From the NCBI GenBank assembly GCA_037693485.1, contig CM075348.1, positions 128,041,609 through 128,105,608 on the forward strand: a DNA stretch of 64,000 nucleotides, given 5' to 3'. The translations under genes and the position numbers were made by a program. Of the stretch, positions 1 through 13,300 are shown piece by piece. A model generated the notes under the pieces. That model made no database searches, had not been told where the DNA came from, and worked only from the letters and a program-made list of their open reading frames with translations. This stretch comes from Kitagawia praeruptora. Its lineage: Eukaryota; Streptophyta; Magnoliopsida; Apiales; Apiaceae. Numbering within the stretch: position 1 is the stretch's first letter; each line of letters starts with the position of its first letter.

Positions 1-1
1 A

Positions 2-2512
2 AATAAGTACCCCATCCCAATAATAGATGAGTTACTCGATGAATTGAAGGGTGCATCCTGGTTCACGAAGCTGGATCTGTCGGGTTACCATCAAATCAGA
101 GTGGCAGATGCTGACATCTTTAAAACCGCCTTTCGTACCCACCAGGGGTTATACGAATTTAAAGTCATGCCCTTCGGGTTGACTAACGCACCTGCTACTT
201 TCCAAGGCTTAATGAACTCGGTGTTCAAGGAAGAATTAAGAAAAAGTGTGTTGGTCTTCTTCGACGACATACTAGTATACAGTACTAGCTTGGAAGAACA
301 CATTAAACATCTGCGAAAGGTTTTATCTAAGATGAGAGAACACTAACTATATGCCAAGATGAGTAAATGTATGTTTGGGCAGCAGCAACTCGAGTACTTG
401 GGACACATCATCTCGAGGGAGGGAGTATCAACTGATCCTTCGAAAATTGTGGTTATGAAGGAGTGGCCTACACCTCAAAATATCAAACAGCTTCGTGGCT
501 TCTTGGGATTAACAGGGTATTACCGTAAGTTCGTCAAAGATTACGGTGTGATTAGTCGACCACTGACCAAATTATTGAAAAAAGGAGCTTACTGTTGGAA
601 TTCAGAGGCTGAGCAGGCGTTTCAAAAACTCAAGTTGGCTATGACAACTACTCCGGTATTGACATTACCAGATTATAATCTACCCTTCACTGTCGAGACG
701 GATGCTAGTGATGTGGGCTTAGGTGCGGTCCTTATGCAACAAGGGCGTCCTATTGCTTTTATTAGCAAGGCTTTATCCCCTAGGCACCAGGCATATTCGA
801 CTTATGAAAAAGAGTTACTCGCGTTGGTCATGGCTACAACCAAGTGGCATCACTACTTACAAGGACATCACTTCATAATCAAAACAGACCATCAGAGTCT
901 TAAATACCTCCTGGAACAGCGTTTGTCAACAATGTTGCAACAAAAATGGCTCGCTAAACTATTGGGGATGGATTACGAAATTGTGTATAAGAGGGGAACG
1001 GAGAATAGGGTGGCTGATGCCCTATCACGAATTCCAGAATCTCACAACAAAGCTCAGGTTCACTCTATTTCTACTGCTCAACTCAATTGGTTGCATGAAG
1101 TAATAGCCAGTTATGACCAAGATGTGTATGCCCAAGAAATTGTAGTCCAACTGTCTAAGGGTGGTGAAGTCGCTAAACAATGGCAGTATGAGCAAGGATT
1201 GCTGAAACAACAGGGTAAAATATACGTGGGTAGTCAGGGGAATATAAGGCGCAAATTGATACAAGAGTTACACGATGGGGTTGTTGGTGGTCACTTTGGA
1301 CAAGAGTCCACACTGAGGAGGATTAAGCAATTCTTCTACTGGCCAACAATGAAAAGTGAGGTCATCCAGTATGTACAAGAATGCGACACTTGCCAACGAA
1401 TCAAAACCGGTCATCAGTTTCCTGGGGGATTGCTCCAGCCCTTGCCTGTACCCAACCAAATTTGGGAGGACATTTCAATCGACTTCATCGAAGGACTTCC
1501 AAAATCTCTGCACAAGAATTGTATCATGGTGGTGATTGATAGATTCACCAAGGTAGGCCACTTTATACCTCTCACTCACCCCTTCACAGCTACCGAAGTG
1601 GCCCAACAATTCTTGGATAACATTTTCAAACTACACGGACTACCCAGGTCGATAACGTCAGGCCGTGATAAGATCTTTACTAGTTTGTTCTTGAAGGAAT
1701 TGTTCACCAACATGGGGACCCAACTGACTATGAGTTCTGCGTATCACCCGCAGACCGATGGCCAGACAGAGCGTTTAAATCGCTGCCTCGAACATTACTT
1801 GAGGGCTATGGTAAGTTCTCGACCAAAAAGCTGGTGTAAGTGGTTGCCCTTAGCCCAATGGTGGTACAATACCACTTACCATTCAGCTATCCATCGAAGC
1901 CCCTACGAAGCTCTGTATGGGGTCTGTCCTCGACAAATTTGTCTCCCAGCTGAGCATCGATCGACTGTGGATGTAGTGGCAGAGTTCCAAATCCAACGAG
2001 AGGCCATGAATAAGGTTTTACAAGAGGCCATCCAGGCAGCCCAGCACAAGTATAAACACTATGCAGATAAAAAACGAAGTGAGGTAGAATTTCAAGTGGG
2101 TGATGTTGTCTTTTTGAAACTGCAACCATATAAACAGCTCTCGGTGGCTACTAGAAGGCATTTGAAGTTGTCCCACAAATACTTTGGCCCTTATCCAATT
2201 CTGGCTCGTATAGGCAAGGTGGCGTATAAGTTACAATTACCTGCAGGCATTTTGATCCACCCTGTATTCCATGTTAGCCTACTCAAGAAGAAGGTGGGAA
2301 GCAATGTCATGGTCACCACAGAGTTACCACAAGTAGGCCAGGAAGGGCAACTGCTTGCTTATCCAGTCAAGGTTCTGCAAAGGAAAATGGTGAAACAAGG
2401 GAATGTAGCTGTTATACAATGGTTGGTGCAATGGTCTAACTCCATTCCTGAAGACGCTACCTGGGAAAATGCTCAGCAGATTCAGCAACAGTACCCTGAC
2501 TTCGATCCTTGA
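2..2512 (+). pseudogene. Ty3/gypsy chromovirus pol, 5'-truncated by window edge
   Basis: One reading frame is open from base 2. It encodes reverse transcriptase (F-x-DD motif FFDDILVYS near 254-280), RNase H (TDASD near residue 113 of the frame starting at 359), integrase with an HHCC zinc finger, and a C-terminal chromodomain-like tail ending in PEDATWENAQQ. These are the hallmarks of chromoviruses; the short LTR and tail wording suggest the Reina type, but the clade is not certain. The frame is broken once, at 344-346, where TAA replaces a probable CAA (Gln). The second integrase catalytic acidic residue also looks lost: the usual SDRD motif reads SGRD, with GGC at 1661-1663. The copy is therefore probably inactive. 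It lies in the same sense as NOC4, in an intron 5' of the first visible NOC4 exon. Confidence 0.93.
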
Positions 2513-2530
2513 GGTCAAGGATCGTTTTAA

Positions 2531-2541
2531 GGAGGAGGCAA
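2531..2541 (+). other. Polypurine tract of the chromovirus
   Basis: A purine-rich GGAGGAGGCAA run lies directly before the TG that opens the 3' LTR. This is the expected plus-strand priming site. Confidence 0.6.
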
Positions 2542-2856
2542 TGTAATAGAGCCAAGTTAAATTATTGCTTTATTTATAAATTAAGTCAGAGACGTGGACT
2601 ATTATGTCGTGTTATTTCGTTTGGGCTTAACATTAGTGGACCAGCCCACATTTTATTTTACGATGTAACAGGCCTGAGGCCCAAGTAGAGCAACGTAACT
2701 GATTACTTAGTTCGAAGAGAGAGGGAGGAAAGGCTGTGGAATGACTGGTGTATTTTTCTGTTATTTTCATTCTCTCTCGTCTTTGTAACTAGGGTTTATT
2801 GATTATCAATTAAATTCCAATTCTGTTGCTCTTTACCGTTTTGTTATCGTATTTCA
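2542..2856 (+). repeat. 3' LTR of the chromovirus (right end approximate)
   Basis: The LTR starts with TGTAATAGAG directly after the polypurine tract. A plausible CA end is at 2855-2856 (about 315 bp); a second candidate is at 2893-2894. The 5' LTR and the left target duplication are outside the window, so the right border cannot be fixed. Confidence 0.55.
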
Positions 2857-3007
2857 TTTAATTAGATTAACGTTGGATTGAGTGTTCGGTTACATTTAAT
2901 TTATCATGATCATGTTGTAATGCTTTTCGAGGATTATAGTTTTGTGACAATTTTGGGGGCTGTGCATGCTGCTTAAATTAATTTATGTACAATAATTTAA
3001 ACTGCAG

Positions 3008-6000
3008 GTTGAGTCTTGTTCGGATGTTGATGTTTTGTTGGATTTGCTCGAGTCAAAATATTTTAACTACATTGATGTGCGGTATGAACATCCATCCCTT
3101 ATGATTGGCTGTTATTGTTGTTCATCGGATATATATATATATGAATACATGCTTAATATATACCATGTGTTTGCAAGTTGAAAAACCTTTACCTATAGAT
3201 ATTGCAAAAATGATATATTTACAAGTGTGTGAGTGCAATTCAGGTAGTAAATAGCACTGTGCAGATATATTTGTATTGTCGCAAGGGAAATATTATATAT
3301 AAAAGTTTCATGATAATTTCTACCATTGGTTACCGTAGGGACATATCTAGTATGCTATCTGGAGGAATATTTCATATATACCTATAAATAAATTCATAGA
3401 CCTTCTTGAACTGTTTGGTACTTAGGTTTGAGTCTTTCAAAACATGGTCACTTGATTGTTTCTAGATTCTCTTGGTTTGTATTGTGGTCGAACATCGAAA
3501 GTAGTTTCCATTATGATCCAAGCCATTCAGTAATGTTAAAATCACTGAATCGTGGTACAGATATTTTACTTGCATCAGCCTGGAAAAGCTAGCTCGGAAT
3601 TTGGAAAAGATGAAAGTCTCTGGTACTTGAACAAGCCTGTTTTTGGTTTTTATAAATTTACCTGTTAAAAGTTCTTCATACTATTTGTACATATGTATTG
3701 AATGATCTAATTTATTTTTTAATCTGATGACCTGTGGCTGTTAGATAACAGGAGTTTGGCAAATGATAGTAGAAGCAGGTTAGCCTCACTTTGTACTTTG
3801 CTTCCAGTTCTTCGTATAAAATTTTCATGTTTTGTAATGTGACTATGTTGATGAAACTAACATAAAATCATAGTGTTAGATGCACTTTTGCCTGCATTCG
3901 TGGCCAAATTTACACTTGAATAGTTGCTCGTATTTTCTAAAATCACGTAACTGAATTCAAAACTAGTAAGAGGTTACTTAGTTTTTTTTTAACTCAATGG
4001 ATCTAAAAATCACCAGCATTGAATGACACAACAAGGCAGTGATAACATGTCTATACTTTTTACTATTAGCTGCCAAGATGAAATGTTGTTCTTACATGAA
4101 CAATGAATTAATGGCATCTTATGTTTGATGTGGGACGATGTAAGGAAAAATTTGAAACCAAGGATGAAGCCTATCTCCGCAAGTCCGCAGGGAATCAGTA
4201 GTGACATATGAATCCTCATATGTTTTAAATATTTTTATTACTTCCTAATAATCCAACTCTGATCAATATTGGATGATCATTTATCTCCTTATATTAGAGT
4301 CGGACAATATATGTGAGCCACATGATTCTCAGATCGTTTTAAAAAAGGATCATGATCATTAGGTAGCTCTGAGGGAAGAATTCTACTATCATATATAACT
4401 AAACCAAAAAGCGAATTCATAACTATAGAAATCTGACAGATTGCTCCACAAGAAGATTATGTAGCTCCACAAACACCTGATTTTAAGGAGAAGATCTGAT
4501 CCAACTAAGTACCTCCTTCAGTCTTATAGCCCCTGCCAACTTGGGAAATACCACGCCCGCCTTGCGACCAGCTCCATAACTGCAGAAACCGACTTATATG
4601 ATCATGGGCCACTGCTCCTAGGCCGAAACTACTGTCTTCCATGTAGATTGCAGCATCATTATAAGTCTTAACACGTATTTCAGCAGGTTTAGAGCAAAGC
4701 TTGGCCCCACCACCTAAAGCCCACGGACCCAAGGATGGAAAAGCCCTTTCTTTGGAGCTTTCAACCACTGGTTAAGAGCTACTTGAGTAGAAACTACAAC
4801 AATATGACATGACAGAATATATCTTTCGTAACAATGTCATTGCTACATCTTAAATGAGGCTTGCACACCAAAATAATAATAGCAGTGTTTTCAGAACTGA
4901 GCCTCACACCTATCATCTTACACTATCTCAAACAAATTTAAATCATCTTCCTCCAAATCAAAACCAACAACATTCCGCCAGTGTATAAAAAATGAACAGG
5001 TGAGCAGAACATGAGTTGTAGACTCTCATTAAACAAACCTCAAAATGGACATGATGAAGGAAGTGACAAGGAACAGCCACCTCTTTCTTTCCTCAAAATA
5101 ATATTATAAATAATCAAGATGTTGTTTGTTTATTTCTTGCCCTGTATCAATTACTGATGTGGGATCTCTATGTTATTCATTTGTTTATTTCAGTAAACAT
5201 GTTTTATTAGACTTAAAAGATTCTTAAGTTTAGTGTGTTGAGAACTTTGTGTTGATGTTATAATATTCGTTTTGCAGCATGATGCGTCCAGTTTACAATA
5301 TACATCATCTATTATCACGCATCCCACTTCCGGAAGGTCTAGATGAAACATCATCAGAGTATGAAATGTGGAATGGTTCAGGTGACGTTTGTTAATTTTG
5401 AACTTCATTTTAAACTTCCTTTGCTCTTCATTGTGTATTATAATTATTATAAATGTTCACTGTCCATCCATCAGTGCATTTCGTACTTTACTGGGTATTG
5501 AGAACATTCTGAGGCAGACTATAACCATTATGATACTTGCATCAGGCATCTTTAATAAAGAAGTTGATGATGAAAAGCATGTGGAAGTTCGAAAAGCCAA
5601 AAACAGCAAGCAGAAGAAACATGGTGATGGCGCTAAGAAAAGCTTCACAAATGACTACGTAAATTTTAAAAAAAAAATGAGTTGTCATTTCATTTTCTAT
5701 GGAAATTCTAAGCATCTGTGTGGATATTACACATTATATACTTGTACTCTCGTTTTGAGCTGCGAAGTCTTACTATGATATTGTCTTCTTCAGGTTCCAA
5801 CTACAGCAAATGTGGCTAAAAAGATAAAATTGAAGTTTACTAAAGTGTGGATGTGTTTTCTTAGTTTGCCACTTCCCCTTGATGTGTACAAGGAGGTATA
5901 TTCTTTCAACTCAACCTCTAACTGGTGCTTTTTTTGCTAGGGTTTGACTATCAATTTGTGGCAGGAGTTTGAATATGAGAGTAGATATTGATTTTCTGTA

Positions 6001-7361
6001 TTGGCTCTTGGCCAACATATTTTAAAATCTTTTTATATATAACCCGATTGGAGTGTGCTGGAATGACAAACATGAAGTGTGAATGATTGCTTTAAAACTT
6101 TTTGTGGAGGTTTTGCAATTTTCTGTGGAAGTCTCATCCTTCAGATAATCCACATTGTTGTACTTTAAGCTAAGCCTTTTGGCTATGAATTTTCTACTGG
6201 CTGTGCTGCAATAATGCAGTAACTAGCCAGTCTCATTTATCTCGTAAAATGTCATTGGGTTACTGCCAAGTGTGATAGATATTATAGACATTTATGTTAT
6301 TATACATGCTTTAGTCAAGTTTGTAGTTCTTATCTTCCTAGTGGACAGCTGATATAACCACTCAGAACTTCTGTAACTATACTCTGGGTGAATTCAGCTA
6401 CTTATACTGTACATTCTATTTGTTTACCAGTACCATTCTCTTGTAAAACAAAATATATGATTCAGTTTCCCAACTTTCAATGCTGTAGAATCTATTTATT
6501 TTAATCTCCTTTAAATTTTTTTCATGATTATGACATCTACCCTCTTTTCTAGCTTTTTGTTTGTATGATTTAACTTCCATTGATATGTTTGTATTTTGAT
6601 GCCCAGGTTCTTGTTACCCTGCATCAGGCTGTCATTCCATATCTATCTAATCCCATTCTGTTGTGGTACAGTGTATACGAAGGCCACTTATCTTACTAAT
6701 ATATGTTATTTCATGTTGTACTTGCTAAGCTGTATTGCCTTTTATACATGCAGCGATTTCTTGACACGATCATATGACATTGGGGGTGTTATAAGTGTTA
6801 TGGCTCTCAGCAGTTTGTATATTCTTATTACCCAACACGGGCTAGAGTATCCAAACTTTTATGAAAAGCTCTATGTGCTACTGGAATCATCTATTTTCAT
6901 GGCAAAGCATCGGGGAAAATTCTTCCAAGTAAGCATGCAATCATTCTTTTTCAAGTTTTTGACTGATTTAACTTGCAAAATAAATTTTACAGTATCTGTA
7001 ATTCCGGGTTAGAAGGTTCTTCTGCATTTAGAACTGAATTATATAAACTCTCAGTTACAATTTAAGAATCCTTTACATCTGAAGTAGGTTCATTAACAAA
7101 TATATTAGTGCTCAGTCCATGTTAAACACATTTATTTATTGAACTGTTCTTATTACTAATCTATATTCTGCAATGCTTTTTTTACAGCTTCTTGATTCAT
7201 GTCTTAAATCACCACTTCTTCCAGCATATTTAGCGGCTGCTTTTGCTAAGAAGCTGAGCAGACTGTCACTCTCTGTCCCTCCTTCAGGAGGACTAATTAT
7301 TGTTGCTTTGATTCATAACCTTTTGAGGAGGCATCCATCAATCAATTGCTTAGTGCATCGG
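3008..7361 (+). CDS. NOC4: NOC4 exons 1-9 of the window
   Basis: Nine compact exons are separated by introns of 88 to 1499 bp. The first (acceptor CTGCAG at 3002-3007) starts in phase 0 with VESCSDVDVLLDLLESKYF. Exon 4 (5278-5381) gives IHHLLSRIPLPEGLDETSS. Exon 6 gives FTKVWMCFLSLPLPLDVYKE. Exons 8 and 9 carry the best conserved CBF/Mak21 segments, ending CLVHR before the donor GTAAGA at 7362. The ninth exon is separated from the tenth by a 12-kb intron. Confidence 0.92.
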
Positions 7362-10300
7362 GTAAGAATATAATCCCAAATTTTTTCCCAGTAAAATCAA
7401 ACAGAACAATTTGTTCTGAACAATTTGTTCTCATGGTGTAGAACAATAAATTGTTAGACATGTAATATAAATTGAAGTTTAACACTAATACATAGTGTTG
7501 GCGTTAAAAGTGGATAGTTTTGGGTAATTTCTTAATGTGGGTGGAGGTGTCAATTTCAGGTAGCGGGCCGGGTCATCTGAATCAGCTCTAAAATTTGGGT
7601 TGAGCTGAACCTGATCCGAAAAACATGTCTCAAAGCACTCAACCCGAACACGACCTGTTATATTTATAAGTTACCTGACCTGTTTTGACCAAAACAATCA
7701 GCTGTAGAAAGTGTGTTATCAATTATCATTTATCAGGTCATGTGACTATGTACCAGTTTTATATTATGATGTATATAGGCTGATATATATTAAATCCTTT
7801 GACGTGCTGAACTAGGCCTGTCAATGGATTAAGAATCCGATCCGATCCGATCCAATCCGAAATTAGCGGGTATGGATCCTTCAAAAAAATATCCGATCCG
7901 AGATGGATCCGATCCGATAAGGATCCGATCCGATAAGGAGCGGGTATGGATTTAGCATGATCCGATCCGTTAACGATCCGATCCGAATATATTTATATAT
8001 TAAATATTTTTTTATATATTTTATATATTATATATAATATATTTATTATATATAATATATAATATAAAAAATATATCTACATATTTATAGTATATTATAT
8101 ATATAATATGTGTTATATTTATTATTTATATGTATTATATAATATATAATATACTATATTTATTATTTAGTATATATTATATATATTTTATTTATCATAT
8201 ATAATATAAAATTTATAAAAAAAATATATTAACTTTTCGAATAATATCTAAAAATTTGAATACAATTTAAAGTACTAATCAAAATGCTAGTTGACCGTTA
8301 AATTACCAAATCAAATGAATTTATGGAATTTTAAATTTGGATATGTCAATTTTATAATTTTGCAATTTTTTTTTTTTTTGTTAAACGGGTCGGACCTCCG
8401 ATCCGAAAATCCGAAACCCGAACGGATCGGGTATGGATCGGACTAAAAAATATCCGCCCATGATCCGATCCGATCCGAACCCGAAAAATTTTAATGGATT
8501 CGGATATGGATTTAGGATAATCCGATCCGAATCCGACCCGTTGACAGGCCTATGCTGAACTAAGTACATAATACATTTTTTTTTTAGGTCAAGTACATCA
8601 TACATTATATAACGAGTATAATAGTTATGGGGTGAATTTTGGTAGGTTTCGAGTTGACCTAATTTTAACCTGATTTTTCAGGGTTAATTTTTGGTTGACT
8701 AAAGTTCTTAATTAAAAACCAACAAAAACAATTATCTAACACTTAAAAATATCACTTGTAAAAACAACTAAGGAACGGATTTCATCGGTCAAACATGAAA
8801 TTATGGTGTAACATAAAAATTGATCTCCACTAACAATAAACACATAAGCATTCGAAATAAAGACAACCAATGATTTCGAATCAAATATAATTCAAAGTCG
8901 TAAAAACCACTTTGTATCAATATTACCAATCAAGTCAATTCTCAGAACTTTATGGATCCTAACTATACGAACTCCCAACTCTACTTGTGTGGCTCGCATG
9001 AAAATACTCACATAAACATGATATTGGAAATGACTAGCAAAACAAATATGTCATTTAAAGCACTTACACCACATAATCATATTATTCGACCAACTACATC
9101 CGCCCCTTAGAAAGGGCTCTTAGCCAAGCATGATCAAAGCAACAACGATATAAATTAAAGAACTCATACCAGAAATTGAAGAAAAGCTCGACTTTTTATT
9201 GAACGATATCTTGAATACAAGGAGGATTTTTGCTAGAGAAAAGAAATGAAGTAAAAGCTAGGGTGTAGCTAGATGTGTTTATACAATGAGCCTAGCACGT
9301 CTATTTATACTAAAATATTTACAAAGGAGCATTAATTACAAAGATCTCTAATTTGATCACACTAATCTTCATGACAAAGCGCTTGCTCAGCATTCCCATT
9401 CGATCCGATATCTTGCTTGATTCACCACGATTCTGCTGACTCGTGACGATGTGGCTTGATATCTTGGTTTTAATGCACATATCTTCATTATTTGACCAAA
9501 TCACGAAGATCCTCTCAATATCTACACAATCAACAAAACCACACAACCAAGCATAAAATGGGAAAAATAATGTACCATTTTATTCAATTATTCACTAAAA
9601 ATTTACAATTAAAATGTATTATCAAATTCCCCCATATCAAAGTCAAGCTCGTCCTCGAGATTAAAGAAAAACCTATACTCACTGTCGTAGGAATCACGGA
9701 TACTTTTAGGTGTACCAACCCGTTAAACTCGTAGACGATCTCTACAAGAGGAGTTTTGTCTCCTAAGGGTTTACAGAAGATATACCCATAAAATCTTTCA
9801 TGCTGAATGCAATTATTCTATATGATGATGCAAAAGACCCTTTATTGTTAGTTTTCGTCAAGTCATCATTAGTGCCTCTGATTGTGCTTTTGACACGACA
9901 TTTATCAGGCTAACACTACCATGAGCTACAGCTAGCGTACACGTGTAAAGTGTGAACAATCTTAGCAACACATTTTAGAAAACTAGGGAAGATGCCACTA
10001 GCTAGATGTCACCCTCTTTGGTTAAGCCATGGGGTCAGACTAAAAACTAAGCTTCAACACCCCGTTACCTCGACTCTGAGTGTCCATTTGGGCTTAACGT
10101 GGGGGTCTTACACTTTTATTCCTACATCTATTTTATGCACATACTAAACTATTATTATGAGGTTCGTCACCTTTGGTGTTTATTTGCTCGGCCTAAGTCC
10201 AACGCTCCTCAGTGCAAGTGAGTTACGGAGTCCATAAGGCTCCACCAACCAAAAACCCCAATTCTAGTGTTAGTGGTTAGATTGACCGTGCAATGGTTGA

Positions 10301-13300
10301 GGTCCCAAAAGACTTATACACTAATACCCATTTAGCGAGCGTTAGGTCAGCAATCCCAGATCATAAAAGACCTTAGGTTGCTAGGCACAAAGTCCCCTCA
10401 GACTTACTTACTCGGGTAATTAATGAGCCCAACCTAGTCAACTTCCCCACTAACATTCAACTTTATTGGTACTATAACTATTTTTTCTTCTTTTTCTTCT
10501 TTTTTTTTCTCTTTTTTTTTGTTTTGTTTTTTTTTTTGTTTTGTTTTGTAAGTGCTTAACCCCCAAGCTTCCCCCCAAACTTATACTACTACGACTCTTA
10601 GCTCAAAGGTGAAGACTCAAAGTTTTTAAGCTGACCTAAGGGCAGCTCCTCTAAAGGCACACCCAATTCGCGACACGTCCCCCTTAAATATTTGAAACAA
10701 AAGTTACCAAGACACACCACTAATACAAGTGCGTACTAAGCATACATAACTCATGACAATTTGTGATCATGGCAAGACTCGTGTCATGTTTTATGGGCAC
10801 AAGATTCGTCAACGGCTAATAACTTGAACTACCAACAGACTAAGGATCTTCATATGCAATGCAACTAAACAGAATGCACTATAGAAGAAAAATATAACAA
10901 GATACTATTCTAGAATGACCTACATGCTCTACATGCAAACTAAAAATCTACAATAATGACATGATTTTTTTTTTTTTAAATGAACTAAATAACAGGATTA
11001 AAGCTTTAAGCTAACCATAACTAACTCCCCCCATATCAAAATTTTACATTGTCCTCAATGTTAAAGAAAAGAATACACAATAGAGATAGAGGTGTACCAT
11101 TCTTGCACTAGGGTGGAGAAGGAGATAAGTCAGAGCTTGCTAAAAGATCCTGCTTAACAAAAGGTGAATAATACAAAGCAAACCGTACAAAGTGCCCCAT
11201 ATCAGGACTTAGCACACCACTAAGTAGGGAGGACTCAATTCCAAACCAACCCTACTCACTATTGGATGGACCAGCAAGATCCACCCACTCCACATCCTCT
11301 AATGATGGATACTCTAGAAAGGGTTTGAGCCTATGACCATTGACTTTGAACACATGGTCATTTTTGGGATCTTGAATATCCACGGCTCCATGGGGGTAGA
11401 TTTTGTGGACCAAGTAAGGTCCATCCCATCTAGATCTTAGTTTTCCAGGAAAAAGGTGTAAGCGTGAGTTATAGAGGAGGACCTTTTCACCTACAATGAA
11501 AGTTTTGAATCGCAATTTCTTGTCATGAAACTTTTTTGTGCGATCCTTATAGATACGCGAACTTTCGTAAGCATCATTTCTAAGTTCCTCTAACTCACTT
11601 AAATGGAGCATTCGTTGGGCTTTGACTTTATCTAAGTCAAAATTCATTTCCTTAATGGCCCAAAGTGCCCGATGCTCTAACTCGACTGGCAAATGACATC
11701 CCTTCCCATAAACCATGCGATAAGGTGACATACCTAAGTTGTTCTTAAAGGCAGTACGATATGCCCACAAGGCATCAGGTAATCGTTTAGACCAATCCTT
11801 CTTAGTAGGGCTAACGGTTTTCTCAAGAATGATCTTAATCTGACGATTAGACACTTCGACTTGGCCACTAGTTTGTGGGTGATATGCGGTGGCCAACCGA
11901 TGCTTCACTCCATACTTGAGGAGAAGAGAAGAAAAATGTCTATTATCAAAGTGAGTACCCCTATCACTAATGATAGCACGAGGGGTCCCAAAGCGACTAA
12001 AGATGTTATCTTTAAGAAAATTGACCACGACTTTGTGGTCATTAGTGCGTGAAGGGATTTCCTCAATCCACTTCGAGACATAGTCAACCGCTAGAAGGAT
12101 ATACAAATTACCAAAAGATGACGGGAAGGGGCCCATGAAATCTATCCCCCAAATATCAAAAATGTCAACCACTAGAATACTATTAAGTGGCATCTCATCT
12201 CTCTTGGAGATCTTGCCAACATGTTGGCATCTCAAACAACTCTTACAAAAGGTGTTGGCATCTTTGTGAAGTGTTGGCCAATAAAAACCGCTTTCGAGGA
12301 TTTTGGCTGCGGTCTTTTGAGAACTAAAATGGCCACCACATGCCATGTCATGACAAAAAGAGAGAATACTCTTTTGTTCATGTTCGGGGACACAGCGACG
12401 AATGATTTGGTCTGGACAATACTTAAAGAGGTAAGGATCATCCCAAAAGTAATAATGGACACGAGAGAAGAACACGTCTTTCTCTGCCTTGGTCCAATGA
12501 TTCGGAATCTCTTTAGTGACAAGGTAATTCACTATGTCGGCAAACCAAGGTTCGTGAGATGAAATGGCTAGGAGTTGTTCGTCAGGAAAGGACTCATTTA
12601 TAGGGTTTTCATCAAATGGAGCATTACATACTCATGAAAGATGATCAGCTACAACATTCTCGGACCCTTTTTTGTCCTTAATCTCTACATCAAATTCTTG
12701 AAGTAAAAGAATCCAACGAATGAGACGCGCCTTGGTGTCCTTCTTGGACATCAAATAGCGCAAGGCAGCATGGTCGGTGTAAATAGTCACATGTGAACCA
12801 ACCAAGTAAGAGCGGAACTTCTCTAGTGCATAGACCACAGCTAAAAACTCTTTTTCCGTGACTGTGTAGTTTTGCTGGGCATCATTAAGGGTGCGACTAG
12901 CATAGTAGATCACTTGGGGTAGCTTATCTATTCGTTGTCCTAAAACAACTCCTATGGCTGTGTCAAAAGCATCACACATGAGTTCGAATGGGAGTGACCA
13001 ATCAGGAGGGTGCATAATAGGGGCAGAAGTAAGAAGACTCTTTAACTTCTCGAATGCGAGAACGCAATGAGAGTCAAAATCAAATGGTGCATCCTTTTCA
13101 AGGAGTTTTGTGAGAGGCCTAGAGATAACACTAAAGTTTTGGATGAATCGCCGGTAAAAACCAGCATGTCCTAAGAACGAGCGCACCTCTTTCACGGATT
13201 TAGGGATGGGAAGGTTGGCAATAATATCAACCTTAGCTCTATCAACTTGAATGCCATCTTGTGAAACAATGTGGCCTAACACAATTCCTTGTTTAACCAT

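Noticed and set aside
9319..9546. 75-codon minus frame duplicated at 18618-18845
   Set aside because: It is LTR sequence present in both LTR copies; no protein family resemblance.
11861..12562. Plus-strand frames opposite the integrase
   Set aside because: Shadows of the minus-strand integrase gene.
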